Positions 8,930 through 17,902 of a stretch of 64,000 nucleotides of DNA are shown one piece after another. Made by a program: the position numbers and the translations under genes. Where the stretch lies: contig JARWSJ010000001.1 of assembly GCA_029906195.1 (NCBI GenBank), positions 868,001 to 932,000 of the forward strand. Direction: 5' to 3'. Positions within the stretch are counted from its first letter, which is position 1. Each line of letters opens with the position of its first letter. The DNA is from Chitinophagaceae bacterium 26-R-25 (GTDB taxonomy: Bacteria > Bacteroidota > Bacteroidia > Chitinophagales > Chitinophagaceae). The notes beneath the pieces were generated by a model that saw only the letters and a program-made list of their open reading frames with translations, did no database searches and was not told the origin of the DNA.

Positions 8930-10855
8930 GTGGACGCACAGAAAACAAAACCAGTATTATTTCTTTTGCTTGCTATTTTCTCCATGAGTGCTCTGGCCCA
9001 AAAGCCTGCAGTGACCCATGTTATTACACATAATCGCACGACCGTTATCTGTGCACCCAAAGGGGAAAATCCTTATCCGGCATGGGGTGTATTTCCATCG
9101 GCGAGTTATCCTGTACGTAAAATAACCATGAACCTTACATTGGGAAGTCCCGACAGTTTACATACTGCGCATTGGGATTATCTTGATCATATTGTTTTGC
9201 GCCGAAAGGGTGGAGTATCCGGAACGGTACTGGATTATGAGTTAGGCAGGATGCTGACTCCCTACGGAAGCATTTACAATAAAGGCTGGAGTTGGAAGTG
9301 GCAGGTAGATGTTACTGATTTTGCTCCTTACCTCCGCGACAGTGCAGAAATAATATATACGCATTCCGGTTACGAAGACAAAACAGTCGGATGGGCACTG
9401 ACCATTGATTTCGAAATTTTATCCGGGCCACCCGTTGTTACACCTCTCGGCATAGTGCCTCTCTGGAACAAAGGGTACAAATATGGTGATCCCAAAGCGA
9501 AGATTGAAGACAGCCTTCTGCCGGTTCGTTATGAAGCTGTGCGCGATGCCGGCATCAATCGTATTCGCATTCAACATACAGGACACGGGATGGATAAGCC
9601 GCGTGGCTGCAGCGAATTTTGCACCCGCTGGCGAACCATTAAGTTCGATGGAAACACTGTTGATTTTCGCAACATGTGGAAAGATTGCGGTGGCAACCCA
9701 TTGTATCCGCAAGGTGGCACATGGATATATGATCGTGCATACTGGTGCCCCGGTGATCTGCAAAACCCGGATGTAATTGATGTATTTACAAAACCAGGTA
9801 GCCATGAATTGGCACTGCAAATGGAACCTTATACGGCAACAGACAATATACAGGCTGTTGAAAATATTTCAGCTTATTTGTTCCAGTATTCCGCACCTAA
9901 GCAAAAAACAGATGTAGCTGTTGAAGCCATTATGGTACCGACTGATGAACAGCGTTTTTTCCGTTTGAACCCTGCAAGCTTTTCTCCCCGCATAACCATA
10001 CGGAATCTTGGCGCCGATAACCTCCGTTCAGTTCGCATTGTGTACGGAACTGAAGGTTTTGAAAAGAAAACGTTCCAATGGAAAGGAGACCTTGCTTTTA
10101 ACAAAGTAGCCGAAGTGATTCTGCCAGGCGAAATTCAGGAGAAAGACGGACAGAATACTTTCAGTGTATTGCTTGACAAACCCAACGGAAAGAAAGATGC
10201 ATGGACAGGAGATAACACAATGCAAGCAACATTTACAGCGCCTGAAAAGCTGCCGTCTGAATTTGTATTGAAGCTGCTTACGAATAACAAACCGAAGGAC
10301 AACAGCTTGTTCTTACTTAACAATAAGCTGGATACCATCTTTCAGAAGAAGCCTTCGCAACTGGAAGCCAAAACGATTTATACAGATACGCTTCGCCTTG
10401 CCGAAGGAAAGTATACTTTATGCCTTGCCGATAGTGCAGGAGATGGTTTGGAGTTTTGGGCAGAACCTCAAAACGGAGATGGTTATCTGCGCTTGTTCGA
10501 CATGAAAGGAAACCTCATTCATGCCTTTGAGAGCGACTGCGGCAATGGTGAAAGGCTGAGTTTTAAAGCAGTTCCGGGATTTGTTGTGGACACTGTGCAG
10601 GGAAAATATGCATTCTCACTTTATCCAAGATTGGTTAGTGATCAAACGCAATTGAGTGTTGTGTCCAACAAGCTAAGCGACATGACTGTGTTGATCACTG
10701 TAGATGGCACTGTATGGCAAAAACATGAATACAAGGCGATCAAAAATGCTGTATTCAATTATGATCTTAACCATCTTCCGGCGGGAAGAATTGTTGTAGA
10801 GGTACTCATGGATGGAGTGAGTAAGTTTAAAGGCAGGATAAATAAGAAAAAGTAG
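8930..10855 (+). CDS. Secreted PNGase F-like amidase (peptide-N-glycosidase F family)
   Basis: A 641-residue exported protein, GTG start, with a signal peptide cleaved after SALA (residue 23). Residues about 60-330 align by eye with the two eight-stranded jelly-roll domains of Flavobacterium PNGase F, which cleaves N-glycans from asparagine. The region W82-D83 corresponds to the catalytic Asp60 site (EWDRY), and GCSEFC (Glu229) to Glu206 in GCAEWC. GGTWIYDRAYWCPGD matches the second-domain motif NWAPDRAGWCPG. The position of Glu118 (IYTETW) appears to be His145 here (IYTHSG), so activity may differ. The last 300 residues are an extra C-terminal region: a beta-rich part (about 330-440), an FLLNNKLD segment, and a tail with FSLYPRLVSDQTQLSVVS that looks like a degenerate type IX sorting domain. 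It is divergent from the SusCD operon. Confidence 0.8.
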   Translation: MDAQKTKPVLFLLLAIFSMSALAQKPAVTHVITHNRTTVICAPKGENPYPAWGVFPSASYPVRKITMNLTLGSPDSLHTAHWDYLDHIVLRRKGGVSGTVLDYELGRMLTPYGSIYNKGWSWKWQVDVTDFAPYLRDSAEIIYTHSGYEDKTVGWALTIDFEILSGPPVVTPLGIVPLWNKGYKYGDPKAKIEDSLLPVRYEAVRDAGINRIRIQHTGHGMDKPRGCSEFCTRWRTIKFDGNTVDFRNMWKDCGGNPLYPQGGTWIYDRAYWCPGDLQNPDVIDVFTKPGSHELALQMEPYTATDNIQAVENISAYLFQYSAPKQKTDVAVEAIMVPTDEQRFFRLNPASFSPRITIRNLGADNLRSVRIVYGTEGFEKKTFQWKGDLAFNKVAEVILPGEIQEKDGQNTFSVLLDKPNGKKDAWTGDNTMQATFTAPEKLPSEFVLKLLTNNKPKDNSLFLLNNKLDTIFQKKPSQLEAKTIYTDTLRLAEGKYTLCLADSAGDGLEFWAEPQNGDGYLRLFDMKGNLIHAFESDCGNGERLSFKAVPGFVVDTVQGKYAFSLYPRLVSDQTQLSVVSNKLSDMTVLITVDGTVWQKHEYKAIKNAVFNYDLNHLPAGRIVVEVLMDGVSKFKGRINKKK

Positions 10856-10945
10856 CGTGCAATAGCGAAAATTGCAACGATAGGTAAATTATAAAAATTG
10901 AATTTTTGGCATGAATTCTAGCTTAAACTATTAGTTTCGCAAATA

Positions 10946-11263
10946 TTGAAATTTTTAACCTTCATAATGGCATTTCTTGTGTTGACGCTTAGCTGTTTGC
11001 CTTGCGCTGACCGGGATGCTATTGTGAAGGATAATAAGGCGAAAACGGCGATCACGAAAACTTCAGATGCATCTCATAACGATCATGAGGATTCATGTTC
11101 ACCTTTTTGTCATTGTTCATGTTGCTCCATTCATTTGACAACACAGAATGTTCCATTCTTTTCCTTCAATACGTTTTCTTCATCTACATATTTTCAATCG
11201 TTGATTGAAAACAATTTGCTTCAGAGATCAATTCCTGTTTGGCAACCTCCTCAATTAGTGTAA
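10946..11263 (+). CDS. Small exported Cys/His-rich protein of metal-efflux loci (DUF6660-like)
   Basis: A 105-residue protein, apparently starting at TTG, with a signal peptide (MKFLTFIMAFLVLTLSCLPC). A His/Asp/Cys-rich centre (HNDHEDSCSPFCHCSCC) is followed by a conserved-looking tail with PFFSFNTFSS and SIPVWQPPQL. Small proteins of this pattern commonly precede CzcA/CusA pumps in Bacteroidota. The clustered Cys and His residues suggest binding of a soft or borderline metal ion (Cu, Zn, Cd) in the periplasm, as a sensor or chaperone; that is inference. The pump gene follows after a repeat-filled gap of about 200 nt. An in-frame ATG 21 nt downstream would cut into the signal peptide, so the TTG start is preferred. 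A weak promoter (TTTG at 10905-10908, TAGTTTCG at 10932-10939) precedes it. Confidence 0.65.
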   Translation: MKFLTFIMAFLVLTLSCLPCADRDAIVKDNKAKTAITKTSDASHNDHEDSCSPFCHCSCCSIHLTTQNVPFFSFNTFSSSTYFQSLIENNLLQRSIPVWQPPQLV

Positions 11264-11313
11264 TTACTTCCTGATTTAATTTATTGATTCTTTGTATGCT
11301 TAGGGCTAAAGGG

Positions 11314-11433
11314 CCTAACGCTTAACGCCCTACGCGTAACGCGGGTGGTTTCACATGATCGTACATCTCGCGTTTGGCACTTCCCGTTAAGCGTTAAGCG
11401 TTATGCGTTATGCGTTATGCGTTCAGCGTTAAG
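11314..11433. repeat. Inverted heptad-repeat element A
   Basis: The right arm (11385-11433) is seven uninterrupted 7-bp units of the form CGTTAAG/CGTTATG. The left arm (11314-11341) is four units of the reverse complement (CCTAACG, CTTAACG, CCCTACG, CGTAACG). A 43-bp spacer lies between them. The arms can pair as a long imperfect hairpin in the presumed leader of the CzcA-type gene. Confidence 0.85.
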
Positions 11434-11466
11434 CATACTTGTTTTCTCTCACAAATCACAACAACA

Positions 11467-14400
11467 ATGCTCAGTAAAATCATTCAATTTAGTATAAAGA
11501 ATAAATTGGTCATTGGTATTTTGGCAGTAGCTCTCATCGTCTGGGGAATATGGAGTGCTACAAAATTACCCGTTGATGCAGTACCTGATATTACGAACAA
11601 CCAGGTTCAGATAATTACTCAAACACCTACACTGGCCGCGCAGGAGGCAGAACAATTGGTTACGTATCCAATTGAGCAGAGCCTTGCCAATTTGCCGGAT
11701 CTTGTTGAGATGCGCTCCATTTCAAGGTTTGGACTATCCGTGATTACCGTTGTTTTTGACGATGCGGTGGATATCTATTTTGCGCGGCAACTCATTAATG
11801 AGAAATTAAAAGAAGCGGAGGAGAAAATCCCCAAAGGAACTGGAAAGCCTGAGCTTGCACCTGTAAGTACCGGACTTGGAGAAGTGTATCAATATATTTT
11901 ACATCCTAAGAAGGGTGCTGAGAATAAGTATTCTGCTATGGATCTCCGCACCATGCAGGATTGGATCGTTGCACGTCAGCTATATGGAACACCGGGAGTT
12001 GCGGAGGTAAACAGTTTTGGTGGAATGCTTAAACAATATGAGGTAGCGGTCAATCCGGCACGCCTGAAAGCGATGAATGTTACCATTGCCGAGATATTTT
12101 CTGCTCTTGAAAAGAACAACGAAAACACTGGAGGTGCTTATATAGACAAGAAGCCAAATGCCTATTTTATCAGGGGGATTGGATTGGTTTCTTCATTAGA
12201 CGATATGAAAAGTATTGTGATAAAAACAGTCAATGGAATTCCCGTTCTTATCAGAGATGTTGCAAATGTGCAGCTGGGTAGTGCGGTACGATATGGTTCT
12301 GTTACGTATAATGGAGAGAAGGAAGTAGTGGGTGGAATAGTAATGATGTTGAAAGGTGCAAACAGTGCGGCTGTTGTGAATAGAGTGAAAGACAAAATGG
12401 TGACGATTAAAAAAGCACTGCCCGCTGATGTGGAAATTGAACCTTTTCTGGATAGAACAGATTTGGTGAGTCACGCTGTAAACACGGTCAAGAAAAACCT
12501 GGTAGAAGGTGCGTTGATCGTCATATTTGTGCTTGTTTTGTTTTTGGGAAATTTTCGCGCAGGATTGATCGTGGCTTCCGCCATTCCGCTGGCGATGCTT
12601 TTTGCGCTTGGTATGATGAATGCGTTTGGAGTGAGTGCCAACCTTATGAGCCTTGGTGCGATTGATTTTGGATTGATCGTAGATGGAGCAGTGATCATAG
12701 TGGAGGCAACCTTGCATCATCTTGCGATAAGGAAATCAACACACAGACTTTCGCAAGCCGAGATGGATGAAGAGGTGTATGAGTCTGCCTCAAAGATCCG
12801 CACCAGTGCCGCTTTTGGTGAGATCATAATTTTGATCGTTTACATTCCCATTCTTACGCTCGTGGGTATCGAAGGAAAAATGTTCCGGCCAATGGCGCAG
12901 ACCGTAAGCTTTGCCATCCTGGGCGCGCTGATACTTTCGCTTACATATATACCTATGATGTCTGCACTTTTTCTCCCAAAAAGTTACTCAGATAAAAAGA
13001 CTTTTTCCGACAAGATGATGAATGTCTTTCTTCGTTGGTACCAGCCCTTGCTTAGCCATAGCATAAAATTTAGAAAAATTGTAGTTGCCATTACAGCCAT
13101 GCTCTTTTGTGCTGCCATTTTCATTTTTACGCGAATGGGTAGTGAATTTATTCCACAATTGCAGGAAGGTGATTATGCGTTTCACTGCATTCTTCCCCAG
13201 GGAACTTCGCTTTCGCAAAGTGTTGAAACTTCCATGCAGGCGAGCCGGATTGTAAAGTCGTTTCCAGAAGTAAAAATGGTAGTTGGTAAAACAGGCTCTG
13301 CAGAAGTACCTACAGATCCAATGCCTCCCGAAGCGACAGATCTCGTCATTGTATTGAAACCGAAAAAAGAATGGAAAACTACGAAGGATTACAACGAGCT
13401 CGCAAGCATGATTGAAGAAAAACTACAGATTATTCCGGGTGTGTTTTTTGAAATAAATCAGCCAATACAAATGCGTTTTAATGAGTTAATGACCGGTGTT
13501 CGGCAAGATGTGGCAATAAAAATATTTGGAGAAAATATTGACACGCTTGCTGCGCTGGCACCGCGAGTTGCCGACATTGTCAAGTCTGTAAAAGGAGCAA
13601 CAGAGCCGCAGATTGAACGCACTGTAGGACTTCCTCAAATTACGATTCAATATGACCGGGCGAGAATTGCTGCGTACGGAATGAACATACAAGACATCAA
13701 TCGCACAGTGCGGGCGGCGTTTGCCGGAGAGTCAGCGGGAGTAGTATTTGAAAACGAAAGAAAATTTGATCTTGTTGTTCGCTTAGACAGCGCTAGTCGT
13801 TCCTCCATTGAGGATGTTTCTGATTTGTTTGTATCAACTCCCGATGGTACGCAAATTCCACTGTCGCAGGTAGCAGTTGTATCTTTTAAAGAAGGCCCTG
13901 CTCAAATTAGCCGTGAGGAAGGCAAACGAAGAATAGTAGTTGGCTTCAATATTAAGGATCGCGATGTTGCCAGTATCGTAGAAGAAATACAGGCAAAATT
14001 ATCAAAAGCGAATATGCTTCCATCCGGCTATTACTATACCTATGGCGGCACATTTGAAAATTTGCAAAAAGCCTCGGCTCGCTTACAAATAGCTGTGCCG
14101 GTTGCGCTGGCGCTTATCTTTTTGTTATTGTTCTTCACATTTGGTTCGCTGAAAGAATCATTGCTGATTTTTACTGCAATTCCAATGAGTGCAATTGGCG
14201 GCGTTTTCGCATTAGTGTTGAGAGACATGCCGTTTAGTATTTCTGCAGGCGTTGGCTTTATTGCTTTGTTCGGGGTGGCTGTGCTCAACGGCATTGTGTT
14301 GATCAGCACATTCAATCAACTGGAAAAGGAGGGAATCAGCGATATTATGGAACGTGTGAAACAGGGTGCCAGCCTGCGGCTAAGACCAGTGCTAATGACA

Positions 14401-15786
14401 GCACTGGTAGCCTCCCTGGGTTTCATACCTATGGCGCTTTCTAACAGTGCAGGGGCAGAAGTGCAAAAGCCTTTAGCAACAGTAGTGATTGGTGGGCTTA
14501 TAACTGCAACCTTTCTCACATTAATCGTGCTGCCGTTGTTATACATTCTTTTCTCAGCTAAGACAAAAATTAAGATGAAGCCCCTTGTAACAATTATTCT
14601 TGTGTTGGTGTCTATGTTGTCTTTCAGTTCGGCATCGGCGCAACAGCCTGTGAGCAAGCGTTTGAGCATTGATGAAGTGCTGACCTCTTCGAAGGCAAAT
14701 CTTCAGTACGACGTAAACAAGCAGCAGATAAACAAAGGGCAGTTGCTTGTTAAAAGTTCCGGCATGCTGCCAAAAACAGGTGTGTTTGCTGAGAATGAAG
14801 ACCTGAGGCCAAGTGAAAAAAGCGGCATATTGAAAATAGGGTTGTCACAAAGTGTAGCATGGCCCGGTTTGTACAAAGCACAAAAGAGCTACTACAGCGA
14901 ACAGCTAAAATATTTTCAAACAAAAACCTCCGCGATTGATGCAGAACTCAAAAAAAATGTGAGGGATGTGTACTATCAGCTTTGGTATTTAGAAGATAAA
15001 CAAAAACTATTTTTATCTCTCGATAGTATTTACAAATCCCTATTGGACGCGGCCGTTTTAAAAGCAAGAACGGGCGACAGTCCGGGATTGGACAGCATTG
15101 CAGCAAATGTTCGGTTAAGAGAATTGCAGGCAATGTTACAGCAAAGTTTTAGTGAGCAAAAAATCCAGCAACAACTTTTGATGCAATTGCTGAACAGCGA
15201 ACAGGCTGTACTTCCCGAAAACAAAGCATTGGAGAAATTGGGTTTGCTCGCAGCAGCAAATGATTCGATACATCCGATTATTCAATTACAAAATCAAAAT
15301 GTAAAAATTGCGCAAGCTGCAGTCAACGTCACCAAAAATGAAAACAGGCCGGAGTTTTCGGGGCGGTTCTTTAGTCAAAGATTATATGGACTAAGCGATC
15401 CATACTCAGGATTTTCCGTGAGCGCAACTTTTCCCCTGTTTGGCATGAAGGCTTATGGCAATAAACTGAAGGCATCCCGGGCGGAAGCGAATGTGCAGCA
15501 AACGCAGTATGAGCTGGAGTCGCAGCTATTAGCTACAGAAAGATCACAGGCTGAAAAAGAAGTGGAAAAGAATAATGCGCTCCTTGATTTCTATGAATCA
15601 ACGGGTCTTAAACAAGCCGGTGAAATCATCAAAGCTTCTACTTTGGCATATCGTTCAGGGGAAATCAGCTTTGCTGAACTATCCCAATTCTTAACACAGG
15701 CCATCGACATCAGGCGCAATTATCTCGAGAACCTGAATGCATACAATCATTCAGTTATTCAATATTATTATTTCATCAATCAATAA
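11467..15786 (+). CDS. CzcA/CusA heavy-metal RND pump fused to a TolC-like outer-membrane channel
   Basis: A 1439-residue fusion. Residues 1-1036 are a heavy-metal RND exporter: an N-terminal membrane anchor, the motif LPVDAVPDITNNQVQI, and in TM4 GAIDFGLIVDGAVIIVE with Asp400, Asp406 and Glu413, the HME-class proton-relay region (CusA Asp405). Residues 1037-1439 are an outer-membrane efflux channel (CzcC/CusC type) with Ala/Gln-rich coiled coils. The junction contains what looks like an intact signal peptide (MKPLVTIILVLV through SSASAQQ), with an in-frame ATG at 14575. I chose the start at 11467 because upstream in-frame sequence runs through the heptad repeat. The adaptor gene follows after 12 nt. 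Likely substrates are Cu/Ag or Zn/Cd/Co; the sequence does not decide. Confidence 0.93.
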   Translation: MLSKIIQFSIKNKLVIGILAVALIVWGIWSATKLPVDAVPDITNNQVQIITQTPTLAAQEAEQLVTYPIEQSLANLPDLVEMRSISRFGLSVITVVFDDAVDIYFARQLINEKLKEAEEKIPKGTGKPELAPVSTGLGEVYQYILHPKKGAENKYSAMDLRTMQDWIVARQLYGTPGVAEVNSFGGMLKQYEVAVNPARLKAMNVTIAEIFSALEKNNENTGGAYIDKKPNAYFIRGIGLVSSLDDMKSIVIKTVNGIPVLIRDVANVQLGSAVRYGSVTYNGEKEVVGGIVMMLKGANSAAVVNRVKDKMVTIKKALPADVEIEPFLDRTDLVSHAVNTVKKNLVEGALIVIFVLVLFLGNFRAGLIVASAIPLAMLFALGMMNAFGVSANLMSLGAIDFGLIVDGAVIIVEATLHHLAIRKSTHRLSQAEMDEEVYESASKIRTSAAFGEIIILIVYIPILTLVGIEGKMFRPMAQTVSFAILGALILSLTYIPMMSALFLPKSYSDKKTFSDKMMNVFLRWYQPLLSHSIKFRKIVVAITAMLFCAAIFIFTRMGSEFIPQLQEGDYAFHCILPQGTSLSQSVETSMQASRIVKSFPEVKMVVGKTGSAEVPTDPMPPEATDLVIVLKPKKEWKTTKDYNELASMIEEKLQIIPGVFFEINQPIQMRFNELMTGVRQDVAIKIFGENIDTLAALAPRVADIVKSVKGATEPQIERTVGLPQITIQYDRARIAAYGMNIQDINRTVRAAFAGESAGVVFENERKFDLVVRLDSASRSSIEDVSDLFVSTPDGTQIPLSQVAVVSFKEGPAQISREEGKRRIVVGFNIKDRDVASIVEEIQAKLSKANMLPSGYYYTYGGTFENLQKASARLQIAVPVALALIFLLLFFTFGSLKESLLIFTAIPMSAIGGVFALVLRDMPFSISAGVGFIALFGVAVLNGIVLISTFNQLEKEGISDIMERVKQGASLRLRPVLMTALVASLGFIPMALSNSAGAEVQKPLATVVIGGLITATFLTLIVLPLLYILFSAKTKIKMKPLVTIILVLVSMLSFSSASAQQPVSKRLSIDEVLTSSKANLQYDVNKQQINKGQLLVKSSGMLPKTGVFAENEDLRPSEKSGILKIGLSQSVAWPGLYKAQKSYYSEQLKYFQTKTSAIDAELKKNVRDVYYQLWYLEDKQKLFLSLDSIYKSLLDAAVLKARTGDSPGLDSIAANVRLRELQAMLQQSFSEQKIQQQLLMQLLNSEQAVLPENKALEKLGLLAAANDSIHPIIQLQNQNVKIAQAAVNVTKNENRPEFSGRFFSQRLYGLSDPYSGFSVSATFPLFGMKAYGNKLKASRAEANVQQTQYELESQLLATERSQAEKEVEKNNALLDFYESTGLKQAGEIIKASTLAYRSGEISFAELSQFLTQAIDIRRNYLENLNAYNHSVIQYYYFINQ

Positions 15787-15798
15787 ATAAATCACGGG

Positions 15799-16989
15799 AT
15801 GAAAAAGGTTTTATTCATTATACAAGTCGTGTTCTTCGCAGCTGTGTTTACTTCTTGCGGCAACACTGGAAATGAGCAAGCAAAGCAAACAGAGGTGGGC
15901 GCCCACAGTGAACCGGGAAAGGAAAATACCGCAACACTCACTGAGGCGCAGATAAAAGCTATTGGCATCGAAACGGGAACAATAGAAGACAAGCAACTGA
16001 CATCTTCATTAAAAGCAAATGGGGTACTTCAAGTTCCCAATCAAAACAAAGCAAGTATTAGTTCAGTGTACAACGGTGTTGTAAAATCGTTGCTTGTTCA
16101 GCCAGGCAATACTGTTTCGAAAGGACAGATCATCGCAACCATTGCCAACCCGGAATTTATACAATCACAGGAAGAATACCTGAGTCTTGCACCAAAGATT
16201 GTACTGGCAGAGCAGGAGTTCAGCAGGCAAAAGGAATTGAATGAAGGCAACGCCGGTGCGCTAAAAAATCTGCAAGCAGCAGATGCGCAGCTTAAAGCAT
16301 TGAAGACACGCAGAGCTGCTCTTGCCAACCAGATACAGTTGATGGGCATTAACCCTGAGACTCTGACCAGTGATAAGTTAAATTCGGTATTAGCTGTCAG
16401 AAGTCCAATTGCGGGAGTGGTGAGCGATGTAGTAGTTAAGATTGGCAGCTTCGTCAGCAACGGTACAAGCATTGCTGATATTGTGGACAATAGTCAGCTG
16501 CATGTTGATCTGTTTGTTTATGAAAAAGATCTTTCAAAGCTGCGCGAAAATCAGGTCATCCATTTTACATTAACCAACAATCCCGGTAAAGAATATGATG
16601 CAGAGATATATTCGCTGGGTTCATCCTTTGAAGGAGAAAGCAAGGCGGTTACCGTGCACGCAAAGGTAAAGGGCAATAAGACGGGACTCATTGACGGCAT
16701 GAATATTACAGCAGTGATTAGTCTTGATAAAAACACTTCACCCGCTGTGCCTTCAGACGCGATCGTTACGCAACAGGGTCAGGATTACATTTTCGTCGTT
16801 ACAAGTGAAACTGAAAAGCCTGAGAAAATGGTAACTTTTGAAAAAATACCTGTAGCCAAAGGAACGAATGATGTTGGATATACAGCGATTACGCTTTTAA
16901 GGCAGATAACGCCGGAAACAAAAGTGGTTACCAAAGGTGCGTTTTTTGTTTTGGCAAAAATGACAAACTCTGGCGAACACGAACAGTAA
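15799..16989 (+). CDS. RND efflux periplasmic adaptor lipoprotein (CzcB/CusB family)
   Basis: A 396-residue membrane-fusion protein. The signal peptide ends in the lipobox VFTSC (Cys20), so it should be anchored in the inner membrane. A barrel-sandwich (lipoyl-like) half motif appears at GVVKSLLVQPGNTVSKGQIIATIANPE, then a helical hairpin (about 110-180), then the second lipoyl half at VRSPIAGVVSDVVVKIGSFV, then beta-barrel and membrane-proximal domains. It couples the RND pump to the outer-membrane channel that is fused to the pump in this locus. It lies 12 nt downstream and is surely co-transcribed. No His/Met-rich N-terminal metal-binding segment of the CusB kind is obvious. Confidence 0.93.
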   Translation: MKKVLFIIQVVFFAAVFTSCGNTGNEQAKQTEVGAHSEPGKENTATLTEAQIKAIGIETGTIEDKQLTSSLKANGVLQVPNQNKASISSVYNGVVKSLLVQPGNTVSKGQIIATIANPEFIQSQEEYLSLAPKIVLAEQEFSRQKELNEGNAGALKNLQAADAQLKALKTRRAALANQIQLMGINPETLTSDKLNSVLAVRSPIAGVVSDVVVKIGSFVSNGTSIADIVDNSQLHVDLFVYEKDLSKLRENQVIHFTLTNNPGKEYDAEIYSLGSSFEGESKAVTVHAKVKGNKTGLIDGMNITAVISLDKNTSPAVPSDAIVTQQGQDYIFVVTSETEKPEKMVTFEKIPVAKGTNDVGYTAITLLRQITPETKVVTKGAFFVLAKMTNSGEHEQ

Positions 16990-17299
16990 TTGTTTGGTTT
17001 TGGTGGTGGTGTTTAATGCGTTGAGATTATTGGTTTATAAGAACAGATGCAGGTAGTTCTACATAAACCTGGGAAACATAATTAATGCATTTACAAAAAA
17101 ACTTAAAGAAATAAGAAGCTTTCATGCATAAAAAGCGGAAGTTATTTGGGGCACTTTTTTGCATTTCGTTCTAATAGATATGTTGGCGGTAAAACCGGTT
17201 GTAAGAATATCGTAAGCACTGTTTGCCGCCGCAAGATGTCCGTTTAATAACCCTAAAAAAATATGTTGCAGTTATCTGCAATCACTGGAGTCTTTTTGT
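16990..17299. other. Intergenic region with a palindromic operator-like site
   Basis: A 310-bp gap between the efflux adaptor and the OmpH-like gene. I see no coding sequence. The only structured element is the 16-bp palindrome at 17266-17281. No clear terminator for the efflux operon is visible. Confidence 0.4.
17266..17281. promoter_or_regulatory. 16-bp perfect palindrome, possible operator
   Basis: TTGCAG-TTAT-CTGCAA is a perfect 6-4-6 palindrome ending 18 nt before the ATG of the OmpH-like gene. The position would suit a repressor-binding site over the promoter or leader, or a small hairpin near the ribosome-binding site. The regulator is unknown. Confidence 0.35.
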
Positions 17300-17899
17300 A
17301 TGAATCTCTCTATTACTAATCTCACTCGTTTTTTTCAACTACTATTTACCATAATTGGATTGCTGCCGTTTGGAACAAACGATGTTTTTGCGCAGCAACC
17401 ATCTCCGGAAAAGGTCGTCATGCCGAATGGGAGGGTTGTGTCAAAGTTGTCAAATAATGAAATTCTGGAAGATGCAACCACCAATGCTTTGATGGACTAT
17501 GACCAGGTGTACCAAAAGTTTGCGCGTTACAAGAATTACATGCAAAGCATGGAGGATAGAATAAAACAGTTAGACTCTGCTTGTAAAAAAGATATAGAGG
17601 AAATAGACCAACAGGCTGCAGAGCAGCTTAAGGCAACGGGCAATAGCAGCATAGAAGAGCGGGCAGCAATTAATCGAAGGGCGAAAGAGAAAAAGAAGGA
17701 CGTTCAATATTACCAACATCAGAAAAAACTTCTGCTTCAGGATGAAACGAAAGCCGGGGTTAAGAAATTTCAAAAAGAGATGAACGAAGCGGTGCACGAG
17801 GTCATGCTTGAGCTGGGTTATACACGTGTGTTCAGTGTCACCGGCCCCGGCATAAGTGATGATATTACATTCTATGTTATTCAGAAACTAAACAAATAG
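17300..17899 (+). CDS. OmpH/Skp-like periplasmic coiled-coil protein
   Basis: A 199-residue exported protein: signal peptide to about residue 32 (ending VFAQQP), then a long charged helical stretch (about 70-165) rich in Glu/Lys/Gln with heptad character, then a short conserved-looking C-terminus (LELGYTRVFSVTGPG). This build resembles OmpH/Skp chaperones, trimeric proteins that hold outer-membrane proteins in the periplasm, but the N-terminal extension (PEKVVMPNGRVVSKLSNNEILEDATT) is not typical. It is followed after 3 nt by a lipoprotein gene, so the two form an operon. Confident that it is a periplasmic coiled-coil protein, less so that it is a true Skp. Confidence 0.55.
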   Translation: MNLSITNLTRFFQLLFTIIGLLPFGTNDVFAQQPSPEKVVMPNGRVVSKLSNNEILEDATTNALMDYDQVYQKFARYKNYMQSMEDRIKQLDSACKKDIEEIDQQAAEQLKATGNSSIEERAAINRRAKEKKKDVQYYQHQKKLLLQDETKAGVKKFQKEMNEAVHEVMLELGYTRVFSVTGPGISDDITFYVIQKLNK

Positions 17900-17902
17900 T
17901 TA

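Noticed and set aside
11410-11466. An upstream ATG for the CzcA-type pump
   Set aside because: The extra 19 residues are translated repeat units; the ATG at 11467 begins the conserved pump N-terminus.
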